Assembly: GCA_025459125.1 (NCBI GenBank)
Contig: JALORE010000119.1
Location: forward strand, 1 to 32,292
Direction of reading: 5' to 3'
Length of the DNA stretch: 32,292 nt
From: Planctomycetota bacterium
Lineage (GTDB): Bacteria > Planctomycetota > Phycisphaerae > Sedimentisphaerales > Anaerobacaceae
Shown piece by piece: positions 1 through 8,335 of the stretch. The number at the start of each line of letters is the position of its first letter. The stretch's first letter is position 1. A program made the translations under genes and the position numbers. The notes under the pieces are model-generated. The model was not told the origin of the DNA and searched no databases. It saw only the letters and a list, made by a program, of their open reading frames with translations.

Positions 1-14
1 TCATAAGCACGAAG

Positions 15-103
15 CACGAATTTCGAAATCCGAAACAAACCCGAAATTCAAATGACCGAAACGGTATTGTCGGTCAGGCCGGTTTTGGATTTTGGGTTTT
101 GCC
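15..103. repeat. AT-richer inverted repeat before apbE
   Basis: This stretch is poorer in G+C than its surroundings. It is built of short variations on CCGAAA/AAATTC on the left and TTTTGGATTTTGGG on the right, so the two halves are roughly inverted copies (about 30-43 against 81-103). It looks like a degenerate intergenic repeat. It supplies the leader of apbE, and no clear promoter or Shine-Dalgarno sequence is visible in it. Confidence 0.45.
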
Positions 104-114
104 GGTTGGTCCCC

Positions 115-1218
115 ATGAAGAAGCATCTTCGTATCGTTATTACGGCCGCTGTGCCGGTACTGTTGCTCGGCATGTTGTACCTGCGGGGTCGCTCTGCCGC
201 CGTGGTGCAGCAGGACAGCGGCTACCGCGTGGTTATGGGCACGTTCTCCCGCGTGGTCGTGATCGCTCCCAGCCAACGGGTGGCGGACCGCTGCATTGCG
301 GAGGCGTTGGAGATTCCGAATCGCATCGAAGCATTGATGAGCTACCACCGCGACGACTCCGAGCTGAGCAAGATCAATCGCTATGCGGCCCAGGGACCGG
401 TCCCGGTGAGCGAGCTGACCTTCGAGGTTTTGCAGAAAGCCATCCAGTTCAGCCGGTTGTCCGACGGAGCATTCGATGTGACGGTTGGGCCCCTGGTGGA
501 TCTGTGGCGCCAGGCGGGCCGGACGAACGAGGCTCCCACGGAGCAAGCTCTGGCCGAGGCACGCTGCAAGGTAGGTTCCGAGAAACTGATCCTTGACGAG
601 AAGAATCGGACGGTTCGGTTCGCGGTGGAAGGCATGCGGGTGGACCTCGGGGGTATTGCCAAGGGGTACGCGGTCGACCAGTGCGTGGAAGCGATGCAGA
701 AGCATGGCGCGCTCGGCGGTCTGGTGGACCTGGGCGGCAACATTCGCTGCTTCGGACAGCCCCCGCAGGGCCAGCAGCACTGGCGCATCGGCCTGCAGGA
801 CCCGCGCGTGGCCCCGGATGAGTTCGCCGGTCCTGGGCCTTTGCTGGTTCTGAATCTGATGAACCAGAGCGTCGCCACCAGCGGCGACTACCGCCGGTTT
901 GTGAATGTCCAGGGACAGCGGCAGAGCCACGTGATCGATACGACCACCGGCAAAGGCGCCGACAAGCTCGCCAGTGATACGATCATTGCCGTCGACGCCA
1001 CCACGGCCGATGCCTTGTCTACCGCGGTCAATGTGCTCGGCCAGGAGAAAGGCCTGGCCCTGATCGAGCGATTGCCCTCCGTCGAGGCGATTCTCATCCC
1101 CGCGGGTACGGAGATATCGCTGGTCTATAGCGATGGGGCCCGCACGTACCTCGCGCCAGGACCGGAGATAAACGAGCCCGAGAACGGCAAGCAGGACTCC
1201 GCACGTGTACGACAATAA
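115..1218 (+). CDS. apbE: FAD:protein FMN transferase (ApbE family)
   Basis: ApbE covalently transfers FMN from FAD to a threonine of flavoproteins such as RnfG, RnfD and NqrB/C, on the outer side of the inner membrane. The 367-residue protein starts with a basic N-terminus and one hydrophobic segment (about 6-23), a signal anchor. Family motifs follow in order: MGT (41-43), DGAFDVTVGPL (118-128), VDLGGIAKGYAVD (176-188), GGNI (207-210), ATSGDYRRF (254-262), HVIDTTTG (272-279) and an ADALSTA-like segment near 299. The frame is open from 52, but those codons lie in a repeat, so the ATG at 115 just before the anchor is preferred. The rnf operon, whose RnfG and RnfD need FMN attachment, lies 1.8 kb downstream on the other strand, which fits this role closely. 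Confidence 0.93.
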   Translation: MKKHLRIVITAAVPVLLLGMLYLRGRSAAVVQQDSGYRVVMGTFSRVVVIAPSQRVADRCIAEALEIPNRIEALMSYHRDDSELSKINRYAAQGPVPVSELTFEVLQKAIQFSRLSDGAFDVTVGPLVDLWRQAGRTNEAPTEQALAEARCKVGSEKLILDEKNRTVRFAVEGMRVDLGGIAKGYAVDQCVEAMQKHGALGGLVDLGGNIRCFGQPPQGQQHWRIGLQDPRVAPDEFAGPGPLLVLNLMNQSVATSGDYRRFVNVQGQRQSHVIDTTTGKGADKLASDTIIAVDATTADALSTAVNVLGQEKGLALIERLPSVEAILIPAGTEISLVYSDGARTYLAPGPEINEPENGKQDSARVRQ

Positions 1219-1250
1219 GGCAGTGGGCGGCATCGTTAGGCCCGTTGGGC

Positions 1251-1317
1251 TTTGGGTTTGTAGTGTGACCGCAAGGGCATATCGGATAATGCCTCACGGC
1301 GCCACTACGAACCCAGC
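1251..1317. repeat. Inverted-repeat element, copy A (left of ugd)
   Basis: GGGTTTGTAGTG at 1254-1265 is mirrored by CACTACGAACCC at 1303-1314 (11 of 12 positions pair). Between the arms are two short GC-rich segments (around 1267-1277 and 1291-1301) that resemble hairpins seen more clearly in copy B at 2860-2925. The element is non-coding and sits between apbE and ugd. Confidence 0.7.
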
Positions 1318-1393
1318 TGCGCTGAAGGACGCCCCCCGGGAGATAGCAGACCCGCCGCGAATTCATTTTGCACCTGTTCGGCACATGCGGGGG

Positions 1394-1421
1394 TTACATT
1401 AACTGTCCTTGTGCTTAGAAT
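1394..1421 (+). promoter_or_regulatory. Possible sigma-70 promoter for ugd
   Basis: TAGAAT at 1416-1421 is a good -10 box. TTACAT at 1394-1399 lies 16 bases before it as a weak -35. The ugd start codon is 55 bases downstream. The call rests on sequence likeness only. Confidence 0.35.
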
Positions 1422-1475
1422 ATCCGTCCACGTAGGGTATTTGTATCGGGTCGTCCGTTTTGGAGATGGATCTCG

Positions 1476-2786
1476 ATGAAAGTCGGCGTGGTGGGTATTG
1501 GATATGTAGGGCTGGTGACGGCGGCCTGTCTGGCCGATTCCGGCGTGGATGTGATCTGCGTCGATAAGGATGCGCAGCGGATCAAGGATCTCAATGAGGG
1601 CGTGATTCCGATCTATGAGCCCGGCCTGAGCGAGGTGGTCAAGTGCACGCACGCCAGCGGTCTGCTGCATTTCACCACGTCGCTGCGACAGGCGGTGCGG
1701 GACTCGCTGGTGCTGTTCCTGGCCGTCGGGACGCCGAGTGCGCCGGACGGCTCCGCCGACATTTCTGCCGTATTGCAGGTGGCAGGCGACATCGCTGAGG
1801 CCATGGATGGCTACCGCATCTTCGTGGTCAAGAGCACGGTGCCGGTGGGCACCTGCCGGCGCGTGAGCGAGATCGTTGCCGCCCGGACCAAGCACCCATT
1901 CGATTACGTGAGCAATCCGGAATTCCTCAAGGAGGGCTCGGCGGTCGACGACTTCATGAAGCCGGAACGGGTGATCATCGGCGCCGTCGATCCCAAGGTT
2001 CGCGAGATCATGCGGCATCTTTATGCCCCGTTCATGCGCCGCAGGGATCGGGTCATCTTCATGGATCCGACTTCCGCGGAGCTGACGAAATACGCGGCGA
2101 ACTGCATGCTGGCCGCGCGCATCTCCTTCATGAACGAGCTGAGCGTCCTGTGCGATGCGGTCGGGGCGGATATCGAGCTGGTCCGGGCCGGCATCGGCAG
2201 CGATGCGCGGATCGGCAACGCCTTCCTGTACGCCGGCGTGGGCTTCGGCGGCAGTTGCTTTCCCAAGGATGTTCGCGCGCTGATCCACACGGGCGAGACC
2301 CGCGGCTGCTCGCTGGAGATTGCCAAGGCGGTGCGGGACGTCAACCTCCGCCAACAGAGCCGGTTCGCCCGCCGGGTCGTGGACTACTATGCGAGCGGCC
2401 CGGCGCCGGCGACGCTGGCCGTCTGGGGACTGGCGTTCAAGGCCCGGACGGACGACATTCGGGAATCCCCGGCCATGTTCTGTGTCGAGGAGTTCCTCAA
2501 GGCGGGCTTCGCCGTCCGGGCGTACGACCCGGAGGCCATGCCGGGTGCGCAGAAGATCCTGGGCGACCGGGTCACGTTCTGTCGGGACCACTACGAAGCG
2601 GCCCAGGGGGCGGACGGCCTGATCGTGCTCACGGATTGGCAGCAATTCCGCAATCCCGATTTCGAGCGGGTTCTCGGCCTGTTGAAACGCCCGGTCGTCT
2701 TTGACGGCCGCAACCTCTACGATCCCGACTACCTGCAGCAGATGCGCATCGAATACCATTGCGTGGGCCGACCCCCGCGCGGGTGA
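1476..2786 (+). CDS. ugd: UDP-glucose 6-dehydrogenase
   Basis: This cytoplasmic enzyme oxidises UDP-glucose to UDP-glucuronate with two NAD+, supplying precursors for surface polysaccharide. The 436 residues match the usual length. The N-terminal Rossmann fold carries GIGYVG (7-12). The segment VGTPS (84-88), STVPVGT (120-126) and NPEFLKEG (147-154) are family motifs. The catalytic cysteine is C261 in GGSCFPKD (258-265), and the C-terminal UDP-binding domain is complete. GGAGA lies 9 bases before the ATG. It stands alone, with related inverted repeats on both sides. UDP- or GDP-mannose dehydrogenases are paralogues, but the motifs fit UDP-glucose dehydrogenase best. Confidence 0.93.
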   Translation: MKVGVVGIGYVGLVTAACLADSGVDVICVDKDAQRIKDLNEGVIPIYEPGLSEVVKCTHASGLLHFTTSLRQAVRDSLVLFLAVGTPSAPDGSADISAVLQVAGDIAEAMDGYRIFVVKSTVPVGTCRRVSEIVAARTKHPFDYVSNPEFLKEGSAVDDFMKPERVIIGAVDPKVREIMRHLYAPFMRRRDRVIFMDPTSAELTKYAANCMLAARISFMNELSVLCDAVGADIELVRAGIGSDARIGNAFLYAGVGFGGSCFPKDVRALIHTGETRGCSLEIAKAVRDVNLRQQSRFARRVVDYYASGPAPATLAVWGLAFKARTDDIRESPAMFCVEEFLKAGFAVRAYDPEAMPGAQKILGDRVTFCRDHYEAAQGADGLIVLTDWQQFRNPDFERVLGLLKRPVVFDGRNLYDPDYLQQMRIEYHCVGRPPRG

Positions 2787-2859
2787 TGTCCCCGGCAGGG
2801 CAGAGAGATAACCAGGGGAGCGCACGAACCAACGCGCAAATCGCAGCGGCAAGCGCCGG

Positions 2860-2925
2860 CTTGGTTCGTAGTGACGCCGTAAGGCGTTTTCCTGCAGTGC
2901 CCTTATGGGCGCACTGCAAACCAAG
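2860..2925. repeat. Inverted-repeat element, copy B (right of ugd)
   Basis: CTTGGTTCGTAGTG (2860-2873) faces CACTGCAAACCAAG (2912-2925), with 12 of 14 positions pairing. Inside are two hairpins: ACGCC-GTAA-GGCGT (2874-2887) and GCCC-TTAT-GGGC (2899-2910). The whole would fold as a three-way junction on either strand. The outer arm shares GGTT(T/C)GTAGTG with copy A. The element lies between the convergent ends of ugd and rnfB, so it could also act as a terminator, though no T-run follows. Confidence 0.75.
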
Positions 2926-2972
2926 GCGTTCGGCCTTGAGGATGCCGTCCGGGCCACCCTGGACTTCGCGTT

Positions 2973-3986
2973 CTATGAAGTTGACGGCGCCGAGGCGGCG
3001 CTGGACGCTGCGGGTCTGGCTTTAGCGGGGCGCGGGGCGGGGGCCCCGACGCCGCGGTAGACGATGGCGCCCGTGGGGCATTTGTTGCAGGCCGCCTCGT
3101 TCTGGCCCGACGGCTCGTATTTCGCGTAGTCCAGGCGTGCCAGGTTGTTCTCGACTGTGAAGGCATTGCTCTGCTTGGCACACAGGCCGCAGCCGATGCA
3201 GCCGACCTGGCACATGGCGCGCGTCGTCTTGCCGTTCTCGTTGCTGTTGCACCCGACCGTCATCATCGGGTCGTGGTGGAACGGAACCATCGCGATCAAG
3301 TTGCGCGGACAGGCTTTCGCGCAGGCGCCGCAGCCGGTGCACTTGCGATAGTTGACGGTGGACAGGCCAGCCACGATCCGCAGCGCCCCGAACTTGCACG
3401 CGCGGACGCAGTCGCCGAAGTCGAGACAGCCGAACTTGCAGGCTTGCGCGTTGCTCAGGGCATTGGCCGCGGTGCAACTCGCAATCCCGAGATAGGCGGC
3501 GTAGAAAGTCCGGTCCTCGGTGTGGGAGCGGCAACGAACGATCGGCCGCACCGGGGCGCCGGAACCGCTGAGCTGGATGTTCAAGATCGTTGCGATCCGG
3601 GCGGCGACGGCGGACCCTCCCGGCGCACAACGGCCCAGCAACTGCGCGTCCTTATGCACGGCTTTGGCATACTGGCCACATCCGGGGAACCCGCAGGCCC
3701 CGCACTCCACGTGGGGCAGCGCTCCGTAGATCTGCTCGATCTGGGGGTCGACGTGGACCTTCAGCCGCTCGCTGGCGACCAGCAGGACGATCGCAAACGC
3801 CAGAGCCAATCCCAGCATCGTCAGCCCCGCCGGCCACGCGCTGCTCCACAGGGGAAGAACGGAAGCATGGAATGATGGAATAGTGGAATGTTGGGTGGCG
3901 TGGGGCGCGCCTCCGGTACCCAGTACTCCCATATTCCAACACGCCAATATCCCAATATTCCAGTATTCCCATATTCCATTCATCAT
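2973..3986 (-). CDS. rnfB: Rnf complex subunit B, iron-sulphur protein
   Basis: RnfB takes electrons from reduced ferredoxin and passes them to the membrane subunits. Downstream of one membrane helix (about 55-71 of this reading) is the RnfB-type cluster CGACGFPGC (95-103) closed by C120. After it come ferredoxin-like cysteine sets, including CTGCGACAKACP (216-227), CQVGCIGCGLC (259-269) and CNKCPTG near 300. A Pro/Ala-rich tail of about 20 residues ends the protein. The ATG at 3986 overlaps the rnfA stop and has AGGA upstream, so it is given as the start. However, roughly the first 50 residues (Trp/Asn/Ile/Gly-rich) are encoded by a repeat. Known RnfB proteins begin just before the helix, so the ATG at 3818 is a strong alternative. 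Confidence 0.9.
   Translation of the reverse strand: MMNGIWEYWNIGILACWNMGVLGTGGAPHATQHSTIPSFHASVLPLWSSAWPAGLTMLGLALAFAIVLLVASERLKVHVDPQIEQIYGALPHVECGACGFPGCGQYAKAVHKDAQLLGRCAPGGSAVAARIATILNIQLSGSGAPVRPIVRCRSHTEDRTFYAAYLGIASCTAANALSNAQACKFGCLDFGDCVRACKFGALRIVAGLSTVNYRKCTGCGACAKACPRNLIAMVPFHHDPMMTVGCNSNENGKTTRAMCQVGCIGCGLCAKQSNAFTVENNLARLDYAKYEPSGQNEAACNKCPTGAIVYRGVGAPAPRPAKARPAASSAASAPSTS
3868..3980. repeat. GGAATATTGG-type inverted repeat at the rnfA-rnfB junction
   Basis: On the plus strand the left side reads as GGAATGATGGAATAGTGG-like units (3869-3895). The right side reads as their complement, CCAATATCCCAATATTCC-like units (about 3935-3977). The unit is close to GGAATATTGG and varies from copy to copy. 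The composition differs sharply from the GC-rich genes on either side. It is read in frame at the start of rnfB. Confidence 0.7.
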
Positions 3987-4573
3987 TTGATCATTCCTGC
4001 AAAACCCATGAACGCGAGCGTGAGCAGGCCGGCCGTGATCAACGTGATCGGCGCGCCCTGCAAAGCCTCCGGAACATCGGCCAATGCCAGCTCCTCGCGA
4101 ATGGCCGCCATGATGCAGATGGCGACGGTGAAGCCGATGCCGGTTCCGGTGCTGATGACGACGGCTTCGAGCAGGCTGTTCGTGCCCCAGACGTCGAGAA
4201 ACAGGCAGATGCCCAGAATCACGCAGTTCGTCGAGATCAGCGGCAGGAAGATCCCGAAGGCTTCATAGAGGGAGGGGAAGAACTTCCGCACGTACATCTC
4301 CACCAATTGCACCGCGCCGGCGATGATGACGATGTAGCAGATGTAGCGGGTGATCTCCAGGTGCAGGGGGGTGAGGACCCAGGCGTCCACCATCCAGGTC
4401 AGCGTCCCGCTGAGGGCCGTGACGAAGGTGACGGCCAAACCCATGCCGAAGGCCCGGTCCATCCGGCCGGAGACACCCAGGTACGGGCAGGTCCCCAAAA
4501 ACTTCGTGAACACGAAGTTGTTCACCAGCACGACCGACAGAAACCCCATGAGCAGTGCAACGAATCGATCCAT
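3983..4573 (-). CDS. rnfA: Rnf complex subunit A, integral membrane protein
   Basis: RnfA is one of the paired inverted-topology membrane subunits (RnfA/RnfE) that hold a central 2Fe-2S site and form the ion and electron path. The protein has about six hydrophobic segments and the family signatures NNFVFTKFLGTCPYLGVS near the start and TNCVILGICLF in the middle. Each carries the conserved cysteine expected in the RnfA/E fold. A TTG at 4582 is in frame, but the ATG at 4573 has AAGGG about 9 bases upstream and gives the usual length of about 196 residues. It follows rnfE by 12 bases, and its stop overlaps the first possible start of rnfB. Confidence 0.95.
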   Translation of the reverse strand: MDRFVALLMGFLSVVLVNNFVFTKFLGTCPYLGVSGRMDRAFGMGLAVTFVTALSGTLTWMVDAWVLTPLHLEITRYICYIVIIAGAVQLVEMYVRKFFPSLYEAFGIFLPLISTNCVILGICLFLDVWGTNSLLEAVVISTGTGIGFTVAICIMAAIREELALADVPEALQGAPITLITAGLLTLAFMGFAGMIK

Positions 4574-4585
4574 AGATGGCAACCC

Positions 4586-5275
4586 TTACGTTGTGGCCGG
4601 CACTGGCGCGGCGGGAGCCGACGGCGCGACGGTGGCTTCGGGGTCCTCGGTGGCAACCTCTCGTTTCCGCGTCAGGACGTTGATCAGCCCGAGCATCAGT
4701 CCAAGGGTGACGAAGGCGCCGACGGGCATCTGCAGGGCCAGCCAGGGAACGAAAGCCTTGGGCATGACCTGGATGTCGAAGACGTGGCCGGTCGCGAGCA
4801 ATTCCCGGACTGCCGACAGGGCGCACAGGGCCAGGGTGAAACCGGTCCCCATGCCGACGCCGTCGAGGATACTCACCAGCGGGCCCGACTTGCTGGCGCA
4901 CGCCTCGGCGCGGAAGATGATGATGCAGTTGACGATAATCAGCGGGACGTAGGCCCCGAGGATCTCGCTCATCTGCGGCTGGTAGGCCTTGAGGAACAGG
5001 TCGCAGATCGTGACGAACGTCGCGATCGTCACCGTGAACATGATGATCCGCAGGTGCGGCTTGAGCAGATTGCGCATCAGGCTGACCACGAGATTGCTGC
5101 AGACGAGCACGAAGATCACGCTCAGACCCATCGTCAGCGCCGGCTTGACCGCCGTCGTCACTGCCAGGGGCGGGCACATCCCGATCATCAGGCGAAACGT
5201 CGGATTCTCGCGCCACAGGCCCGTGAAGAGCGCCTTGGAGTAGAGTCCGGAAGTGGAACCGTTAGGGGCCGACAT
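4586..5275 (-). CDS. rnfE: Rnf complex subunit E, integral membrane protein
   Basis: RnfE is the partner of RnfA in the membrane core of the Rnf pump. The 229 residues include the family segments GLWRENPTFRLMIGMCPPLAVT (about 19-40) and YVPLIIVNCIIIFRAEACAS (about 128-147), each with the conserved cysteine, and six hydrophobic stretches. The C-terminal 25 residues are Ala/Pro/Glu-rich and look like a soluble tail. The ATG at 5275 lies inside the end of rnfG (14-base overlap) with AGGA upstream, so translation is probably coupled. Confidence 0.94.
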   Translation of the reverse strand: MSAPNGSTSGLYSKALFTGLWRENPTFRLMIGMCPPLAVTTAVKPALTMGLSVIFVLVCSNLVVSLMRNLLKPHLRIIMFTVTIATFVTICDLFLKAYQPQMSEILGAYVPLIIVNCIIIFRAEACASKSGPLVSILDGVGMGTGFTLALCALSAVRELLATGHVFDIQVMPKAFVPWLALQMPVGAFVTLGLMLGLINVLTRKREVATEDPEATVAPSAPAAPVPATT

Positions 5276-5885
5276 TGCCGATCAATCCTTTCTCCTGCAT
5301 CTGGCTCTTGATCTGTGGCAGAAACGTGTTGACGATATCGACCACCGCCTGGCTGCTGACCGTGGCCCCCGTGATCGCGACGATCTGACTGTCTGCCATG
5401 GCCGGGTCGCCCGTCTTGGCGAGCGTCAGCGGCTCCGTCGGGGCGTTGACATACTGCCGGCGGTAGTAGTCGGACTTGATCTGATCGCCGAAGCCGGGCG
5501 TCTCGCTGCTCGCCAGCACGTCAAAGCCCATGATCTTCTGGAAGCCCTGGTCGGTGGTCAGCACCAGCTCGATCGGACCGGCAAAGCCCGAGCCGTGCAC
5601 GTTGAAGCTCCAACCGAGACGCTGCTTGTCACCGGCAAGAACCTCGAGGATGCGGGCCTGTTCTTGCGTGCCGTCGGGCAGCTTGATTTGAATTTCCGCC
5701 GCGACCGGCTGAAAGACTTCCGCGCCGGGCAGCAACCGCTTGGTGATATCATTGAGCTTGGCGGCCTTGTTCTGCTCGATCCGGTCCGACAGTGCCGCGT
5801 TGGTCATGGCAATCAGCAGGCCGAAACAGAAGGAACTGGCCAGGAGCAGCCAGCTCTGCTGCAGGAAGTACTTGAGCCTAGACAT
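5262..5885 (-). CDS. rnfG: Rnf complex subunit G, covalent-FMN protein
   Basis: RnfG carries FMN bound through a phosphoester to a threonine and faces the periplasm, held by one N-terminal helix (about 10-30). The 207-residue protein shows the ETPGFGD motif (128-134) and TGATVSS (172-178). Thr175 is the expected FMN site, modified by ApbE, which is also encoded in this window. A GTG at 5894 is in frame, but the ATG at 5885 has GGGAGG about 8 bases upstream. It overlaps the end of rnfD by 8 bases. Confidence 0.94.
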   Translation of the reverse strand: MSRLKYFLQQSWLLLASSFCFGLLIAMTNAALSDRIEQNKAAKLNDITKRLLPGAEVFQPVAAEIQIKLPDGTQEQARILEVLAGDKQRLGWSFNVHGSGFAGPIELVLTTDQGFQKIMGFDVLASSETPGFGDQIKSDYYRRQYVNAPTEPLTLAKTGDPAMADSQIVAITGATVSSQAVVDIVNTFLPQIKSQMQEKGLIGNVGP

Positions 5886-6909
5886 TCGGCACACCTCCCA
5901 CGGGAACCGGCCGGACGAACTTGTCGATCAGTGGCCGGACGCTGTTGGCCAAGAGCACCGCGTACATGAAACCCTCCGGATACTCGCCGACCACACGCAC
6001 CAGCATCGTGAAGCTGCCAATCAGGATGCCGAAGATCCACTGGCCGCGTACGGTCAGCGGTGCGGTCACCGGATCGGTGGCGATGAAGAATGCGCCCAGC
6101 AGCAACGCCCCGCTCGTCAGATGATAGAAGGGCTGGACGAACTTGTCCGGACTGATGAGATAGGTGACCGTGGCGAAGACAAACGCCGACGCCAAGACCG
6201 CCAGCGGGATATGGACGCCGATGATCCTGCGGATGACCAGATACAGGCCGCCGACCAGCAGGGCGAGGGCACTGGTCTCACCCAGGGACCCGGCCTTTTC
6301 GCCGAACAGACCCGACCACAGGGGATGCCGCTCGTTGTAGATGCGGGCGCCGTTGGCGTCCTTGATGGCCACTTTGCTCCAGGCCAGCGGGGTCGCCTGC
6401 GTGCGGATATCCATGATGTTGTTGGTCGGCGCCACCGGGGCCAGCGCGGAATCGATCGTGGCCGGCACCGTCCACGTGGTCATCAGGATGCCGAAGGAAG
6501 CGGTCAGGAACGCCCGGCCGACCATGGCGGGGTTGAAAATGTTGGCGCCCAGGCCGCCAAAGACCATCTTGCCGACGGCGATCGCGAAGACCGCTCCGAT
6601 CACCACAGCCCACAGGGGCAGGGCCGGTGGCATGGACAGGGCCAGGATCACCCCGGTGACGGCGGCGCTGAGGTCCCACAGCGAATTGGGCTTCCGCCGG
6701 ATGAGGTTGCATGTTGCTTCCGCGGCCAGGCACGACGCCACGGACACCGCAATCAGGAGCAAGCCGTGCAGCCGGAAGTATAGGCCCGCCGCGAAGACCG
6801 CCGGGAGCAATCCCAGGATCACGTCGAGCATGATCCGTTGCGTCGAGAGTGCCTTGCGCGCGTGGGGGGCGAACCCGATGCTGAGGTCTGGAGAAATCGT
6901 TTCGATCAT
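5878..6909 (-). CDS. rnfD: Rnf complex subunit D, FMN-bearing membrane protein
   Basis: RnfD is a polytopic membrane subunit related to NqrB and is thought to be central to ion translocation. The 343 residues include several long hydrophobic segments. Family motifs include NPAMVGRAF (126-134), the segment QATPLAW (171-177), in which Thr173 is the likely FMN site, and SGALLLGAFFIATDPVTAP toward the C-terminus. The start at 6909 leaves a 36-base gap after rnfC. The protein is complete. Confidence 0.94.
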   Translation of the reverse strand: MIETISPDLSIGFAPHARKALSTQRIMLDVILGLLPAVFAAGLYFRLHGLLLIAVSVASCLAAEATCNLIRRKPNSLWDLSAAVTGVILALSMPPALPLWAVVIGAVFAIAVGKMVFGGLGANIFNPAMVGRAFLTASFGILMTTWTVPATIDSALAPVAPTNNIMDIRTQATPLAWSKVAIKDANGARIYNERHPLWSGLFGEKAGSLGETSALALLVGGLYLVIRRIIGVHIPLAVLASAFVFATVTYLISPDKFVQPFYHLTSGALLLGAFFIATDPVTAPLTVRGQWIFGILIGSFTMLVRVVGEYPEGFMYAVLLANSVRPLIDKFVRPVPVGGVPNV

Positions 6910-6945
6910 AATCGCAAAACCGGTCTCTTATTCTTCACGTCAGTC

Positions 6946-8316
6946 TCAGGCCGGCATCTTCTTCTTTTGCCGGGCCAGGTAGATCTTGCCCGTCTTGATG
7001 TAGCCGGTCAGGTCCACATTGGCCGGGCAGACGTAGGTGCAGCAGCCGCATTCCATGCAGGCGCCGACATGGTATTGCACGGCCAGATCCATGAGATTGT
7101 TCTTCACAGCATGGGCGATCTTGGTCGGACACAGGTGCTCGGGGCAGACCCGCACGCACCGGCCGCAGCGAATGCACGGCGTCGGACGCTGGGTCGCGCC
7201 CTTGCCGATCTGCCGGGCCGTCAGGACGGTCACGGCGCCGCCGGTCTTCGTAATCGGCGTGCTCAGATCGGCGGCCGCGATGCCCATCATGGGGCCGCCC
7301 AGCACGACCCGGGCGCTGTCCTTCGTCCGCCCGCCACAGTGGTCGATCAGGGCCTGGACCGGCGTGCCGATGGGGACATAGTAGTTGCCCGGCCGGGCGA
7401 TGCCTTCGCCCGTGACGGTCACGACGCGGTGCGTCAGGGGCCGGCCGTGGACCACGGCCTCGGCAATCGCCGCCGTCGTCTGCACGTTGCTGACCACCAC
7501 GCCGATGGCAGGGGGGATGCTCCCCGTGGGCACGGTCTTCTGCAGGACGGCCCGGATGAGCTGCCGCTCGCCGCCTTGCGGGTATTTCGTTTTGACCGGG
7601 ACGAGCTGGATGTCCGACGCCAGGCCCAGCCGCGCCAGGGAGGCGTTCATGTGCTCGATGGCCCTGGGCTTGTTGTCCTCGATGGCGAGAAAGACCCGCG
7701 TGGCGCCGCAGGCCTGCCGGGCCAGTTGGATGCCGGTGAGGACCTGGTCCGTCCATTCGAGCATCACGCGATAATCGCACGTGATGTACGGCTCGCATTC
7801 GCAGCCATTGACGACCAGGACCTCTTTCGGCGTCTTCGTATCGGGCTGGATCTTGACGCTCGTGGGAAAGCCGGCCCCGCCCATGCCGACGATTCCCGCC
7901 TCGCGTACCGCCGCGCCGATCTGCGCCGACGTGTAGGCGGCCGGATCGAAGTGGGCGGGCCGCACAAACGCCGGCGGCTGCGGCGGCGTCTGCATCTGGG
8001 CCTCGATGATCACGGCCAGGCTGCGACCCAGGACCGCATGCGGCTGCAGGGCGATGTCCTTGACCTTGCCGGCGACGGGTGCATGGACGGGCGCGCTGAC
8101 GAATCCCTGGCACTCCCCGATCGCCTGTCCGGCGGTGACCGTGTCGCCCTTCTTGACCAGTGGCCGGGCGGGCGCACCGATGTGCTGACTGAGAAGGACG
8201 GCCAGTTCCTTCGTCGCGGGCCCGGGCTCGATGGCTCGGTCCTCGGCGAGATGCTTGCCCTCCGGCGGATGTACCCCGCCGGAAAAAGAGCGTCTATGTG
8301 CCTTTAACATGAACAT
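6946..8316 (-). CDS. rnfC: Rnf complex subunit C, NADH-binding iron-sulphur protein
   Basis: RnfC is the peripheral subunit that reacts with NAD(H). It has an N-terminal barrel-sandwich part beginning FSGGVHPPEGK. The NADH/flavin-binding Rossmann-like core carries GMGGAGFPT (145-153), NGCECEPYITCDYR (170-183) and YPQGGERQLI (245-254). Two 4Fe-4S motifs follow: C381, C384, C387, C391 and C420, C423, C426, C430. At 456 residues it has the standard length and lacks the long C-terminal repeat tail seen in some proteobacteria. Two in-frame ATGs (8316 and 8310) lie just after GGAAGA; the first is used. Confidence 0.95.
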   Translation of the reverse strand: MFMLKAHRRSFSGGVHPPEGKHLAEDRAIEPGPATKELAVLLSQHIGAPARPLVKKGDTVTAGQAIGECQGFVSAPVHAPVAGKVKDIALQPHAVLGRSLAVIIEAQMQTPPQPPAFVRPAHFDPAAYTSAQIGAAVREAGIVGMGGAGFPTSVKIQPDTKTPKEVLVVNGCECEPYITCDYRVMLEWTDQVLTGIQLARQACGATRVFLAIEDNKPRAIEHMNASLARLGLASDIQLVPVKTKYPQGGERQLIRAVLQKTVPTGSIPPAIGVVVSNVQTTAAIAEAVVHGRPLTHRVVTVTGEGIARPGNYYVPIGTPVQALIDHCGGRTKDSARVVLGGPMMGIAAADLSTPITKTGGAVTVLTARQIGKGATQRPTPCIRCGRCVRVCPEHLCPTKIAHAVKNNLMDLAVQYHVGACMECGCCTYVCPANVDLTGYIKTGKIYLARQKKKMPA

Positions 8317-8335
8317 GACTCTTCCATCCCGGGAA

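Noticed and set aside
3868..3980. Possible CRISPR array
   Set aside because: The units are about 10 bases, vary continuously and have no spacers of constant length. They form an inverted repeat.
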